Shown one piece after another: positions 5,558 through 6,966 of a DNA stretch of 6,966 nucleotides (the stretch's first letter is position 1; every line of letters begins with the position of its first letter). Both the position numbers and the translations under genes were made by a program. The stretch lies in assembly GCA_948744995.1 (NCBI GenBank), contig CAPZCD010000054.1, positions 1-6,966 of the forward strand, given 5' to 3'. This stretch comes from an uncultured Rickettsiales bacterium (GTDB taxonomy: Bacteria > Pseudomonadota > Alphaproteobacteria > Rickettsiales > UBA1997). The notes beneath the pieces were generated by a model. It had not been told where the DNA came from, did no database searches, and was given only the letters and a program-made list of their open reading frames with translations.

Positions 5558-6808
5558 CTAATATACCTCCACCATAACAGCTCTTATCTTCCCAACCGAC
5601 AACTTAAATCTATTAGTATCGGTTGGAATTAAATAATTCTCATCCATAATCTTTTTATCATCAATTTTTATAGCGCCGCCAGCTATAAGCCTCCTAGCCT
5701 CGCCATTTGACTTAACGAAGTTAAGATTTTTAAGAAGATTATAGAGCTGCTGCCCGTTTTTCTTTATGTCATAACCAATAGTTTCTAAAAAATCCTGATT
5801 TTTATTCTCAAAAATCTCTATAGCTTTTTCTAGACATTCTTTAGCGACTTTTTCACCATGGCAAATTTTTGTGGCTTCATAGGCTAAAATTTTCTTGAGC
5901 TCATTAATATCCTTGCCTTTCATATTTTCAACTTCTTCAACTGAAAAATCGGTGTATACCTTTAAAAATCTGATTACATCAGCATCATTTGTGTTTCTGA
6001 AGTATTGGAAATATTCAAAAGGATTTAGCATATCTTCGTTAGTCCAGATGGCATTACCTTCACTTTTTCCAACCTTTTTCCCGTTGGAATCCGTCAAAAG
6101 TGCTGTAGAAAGTCCTAAAACTTCTGTTTTTTCTCCCTTCTCAACTTCATTGTTTATAAATTGTAGTCTTCTAACTAGCTCAACACCGGCTACTACGTTT
6201 CCCCACTGATCTGCACCACAAAATTGCATATTGCAACCGTATTTTTTGTATAGGTAGTAGAAATCGTAAGCCTGTAAAATCATATAGTTAAATTCCAGAA
6301 AACTCATGTGTTCTTCTTTTGATAACCTTAACTTTACCGATTCAAAGGATAACATTCTATTTACCGAAACATGTGGTCCTATGTCTCTTAAAATTTCCAG
6401 ATAATTTTTGTCTTTCCACCAATCATAGTTATCAACTAAAATGGCATCGGTTGGACCGTCCCCAAATTTTATGAATTTTGAGAATGACTTTTTTAGACCT
6501 TTTATATTTTCGTCTATAGTTTCTTTGCTCAGCATCGGTCGGCTCTTGTCTTTGTAACTTGGATCCCCAATTAGCCCAGTAGCTCCGCCTACTAAAATTA
6601 TTGGCTTATTTCCGCATTTTTGAAAAAGTCTTATCATCATTAAAGAAAATAAGTGACCGACGTGTAATGATGCTCCTGTTGGGTCAGTTCCCCAGTAAGC
6701 TATGACTGGTTTGCCACTGCTAAGTTGCTTGTCTAACTCTTCTATATTGGTGCATTGGTTTAAAAAACCTCTTTTTTCGCACTCCTGTAGGAATTTTGAT
6801 TTAAACAT
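5558..6808 (-). CDS. tyrS: Tyrosyl-tRNA synthetase
   Basis: TyrS activates tyrosine with ATP and loads it onto tRNA-Tyr in the cytoplasm (class I synthetase, homodimer). The 416-residue product has normal length. Visible motifs are AYWGTDPTGASLHVGH (37-52) with the HIGH-like HVGH at 49-52; GGATGLIGDPS (74-84); tyrosine-site YMILQAYDF (175-183) with Y175, Q179 and D182; GADQWGN (198-204); the KMSKS-like KVGKS (245-249); and a C-terminal S4 RNA-binding domain from about 350 (NFVKSNGEARRLIAGGAIKID). The start ATG at 6808 was chosen because MFKSKFLQECEKRGFLNQCT matches the usual N-terminus. The frame stays open 29 codons further to a TTG at 6895, but that would add an atypical extension and run past the putative promoter. 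One oddity is Tyr85 where most family members have Gly (GDPSG). No strong Shine-Dalgarno site precedes 6808. The gene is convergent with the giant gene. Confidence 0.96.
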   Translation of the reverse strand: MFKSKFLQECEKRGFLNQCTNIEELDKQLSSGKPVIAYWGTDPTGASLHVGHLFSLMMIRLFQKCGNKPIILVGGATGLIGDPSYKDKSRPMLSKETIDENIKGLKKSFSKFIKFGDGPTDAILVDNYDWWKDKNYLEILRDIGPHVSVNRMLSFESVKLRLSKEEHMSFLEFNYMILQAYDFYYLYKKYGCNMQFCGADQWGNVVAGVELVRRLQFINNEVEKGEKTEVLGLSTALLTDSNGKKVGKSEGNAIWTNEDMLNPFEYFQYFRNTNDADVIRFLKVYTDFSVEEVENMKGKDINELKKILAYEATKICHGEKVAKECLEKAIEIFENKNQDFLETIGYDIKKNGQQLYNLLKNLNFVKSNGEARRLIAGGAIKIDDKKIMDENYLIPTDTNRFKLSVGKIRAVMVEVY

Positions 6809-6833
6809 GTTTGGAATGTGTAATTTTCTTTGA

Positions 6834-6861
6834 AAAATAACAGTTATGTATATTTTTTCAA
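6834..6861 (-). promoter_or_regulatory. Possible tyrS promoter
   Basis: On the minus strand TTGAAA (6861-6856) and TATTTT (6839-6834) are 16 bases apart, predicting a start near 6827 and a short leader of about 19 bases before the tyrS ATG at 6808. It fits the ATG start and not the TTG at 6895. The DNA is AT-rich, so chance matches are likely. Confidence 0.3.
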
Positions 6862-6923
6862 GATTTTTTATGACATAGGGGTTAATCTTCTCCAAAGTAT
6901 ATCGACAATAATATAGATATTTT

Positions 6924-6930
6924 AAAGGAG
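6924..6930 (+). promoter_or_regulatory. Ribosome binding site of the right-edge gene
   Basis: AAAGGAG stands 13 bases before the ATG at 6944. It is a strong Shine-Dalgarno match at slightly long spacing, and is the main evidence that a gene begins here. Confidence 0.45.
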
Positions 6931-6943
6931 CTAATAATAAAAT

Positions 6944-6966
6944 ATGAAATTTCTATTTTGTTGTAA
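6944..6966 (+). CDS. Start of an unidentified gene, divergent from tyrS (3' end outside window)
   Basis: Only seven codons are visible (MKFLFCC), with no stop before the window edge. A start here is supported by the AAAGGAG ribosome site at 6924-6930. Met-Lys followed by hydrophobic residues and cysteines could be the beginning of a signal or lipoprotein peptide, but too little is visible to say. It is transcribed away from tyrS, sharing the 135-base intergenic region 6809-6943. Confidence 0.4.

Noticed and set aside
6809..6895. 29-codon N-terminal extension of TyrS from a TTG at 6895
   Set aside because: The extension is not typical of the family, has no ribosome site at suitable spacing, and would overlap the possible tyrS promoter. 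The ATG at 6808 matches the usual N-terminus.

Overview
The window is AT-rich DNA (roughly 30% G+C by eye) from a bacterium. The best lineage marker is the tyrosyl-tRNA synthetase on the right. Its blocks (SVNRMLSFESVKLRL, FLEFNYMILQAYDF, YFQYFRNTNDADV) resemble alphaproteobacterial TyrS as I remember it. Together with the base composition, a toxin/immunity-like pair and a giant coiled-coil protein, this suggests a host-associated alphaproteobacterium (Rickettsiales- or Holosporales-like). That placement is inference and needs a search.

Left part (1-992, + strand): the 3' end of a gene cut by the window edge, then a second gene that starts inside the first gene's stop codon (ATGA overlap). 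The first protein has a hydrophobic segment, a charged linker and a compact C-terminal domain ending in FKFK, which looks like the variable toxin tip of a polymorphic (Rhs/CDI-type) toxin. The second is a small acidic, probably helical protein in the position of the cognate immunity protein.

Middle (993-1351): two tRNA genes on the minus strand, elongator tRNA-Met(CAU) then tRNA-Ala(UGC), both with encoded CCA. They follow a good sigma70-like promoter with a GC-rich discriminator. The + strand promoter of the next gene lies immediately beside it, so the two promoters are divergent.

Centre (1352-5497, + strand): one 1381-residue gene for a Lys/Glu-rich, mostly coiled-coil protein with no visible signal peptide or membrane span. 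It carries two diverged copies of a globular module (signature: aromatic-VDE-x-NN ... AIDNT-G-x-LK), each followed by a long coiled coil. There is also a separate non-coiled region near residues 1005-1230 and a basic, polar C-terminal tail. I do not recognise its family. It is the most likely undescribed element here and a plausible secreted effector or structural protein.

Right part (5498-6966): a hairpin terminator lies between the convergent giant gene and tyrS (minus strand). tyrS is complete and apparently functional. A new gene seems to begin on the + strand at the right edge, with only seven codons visible.
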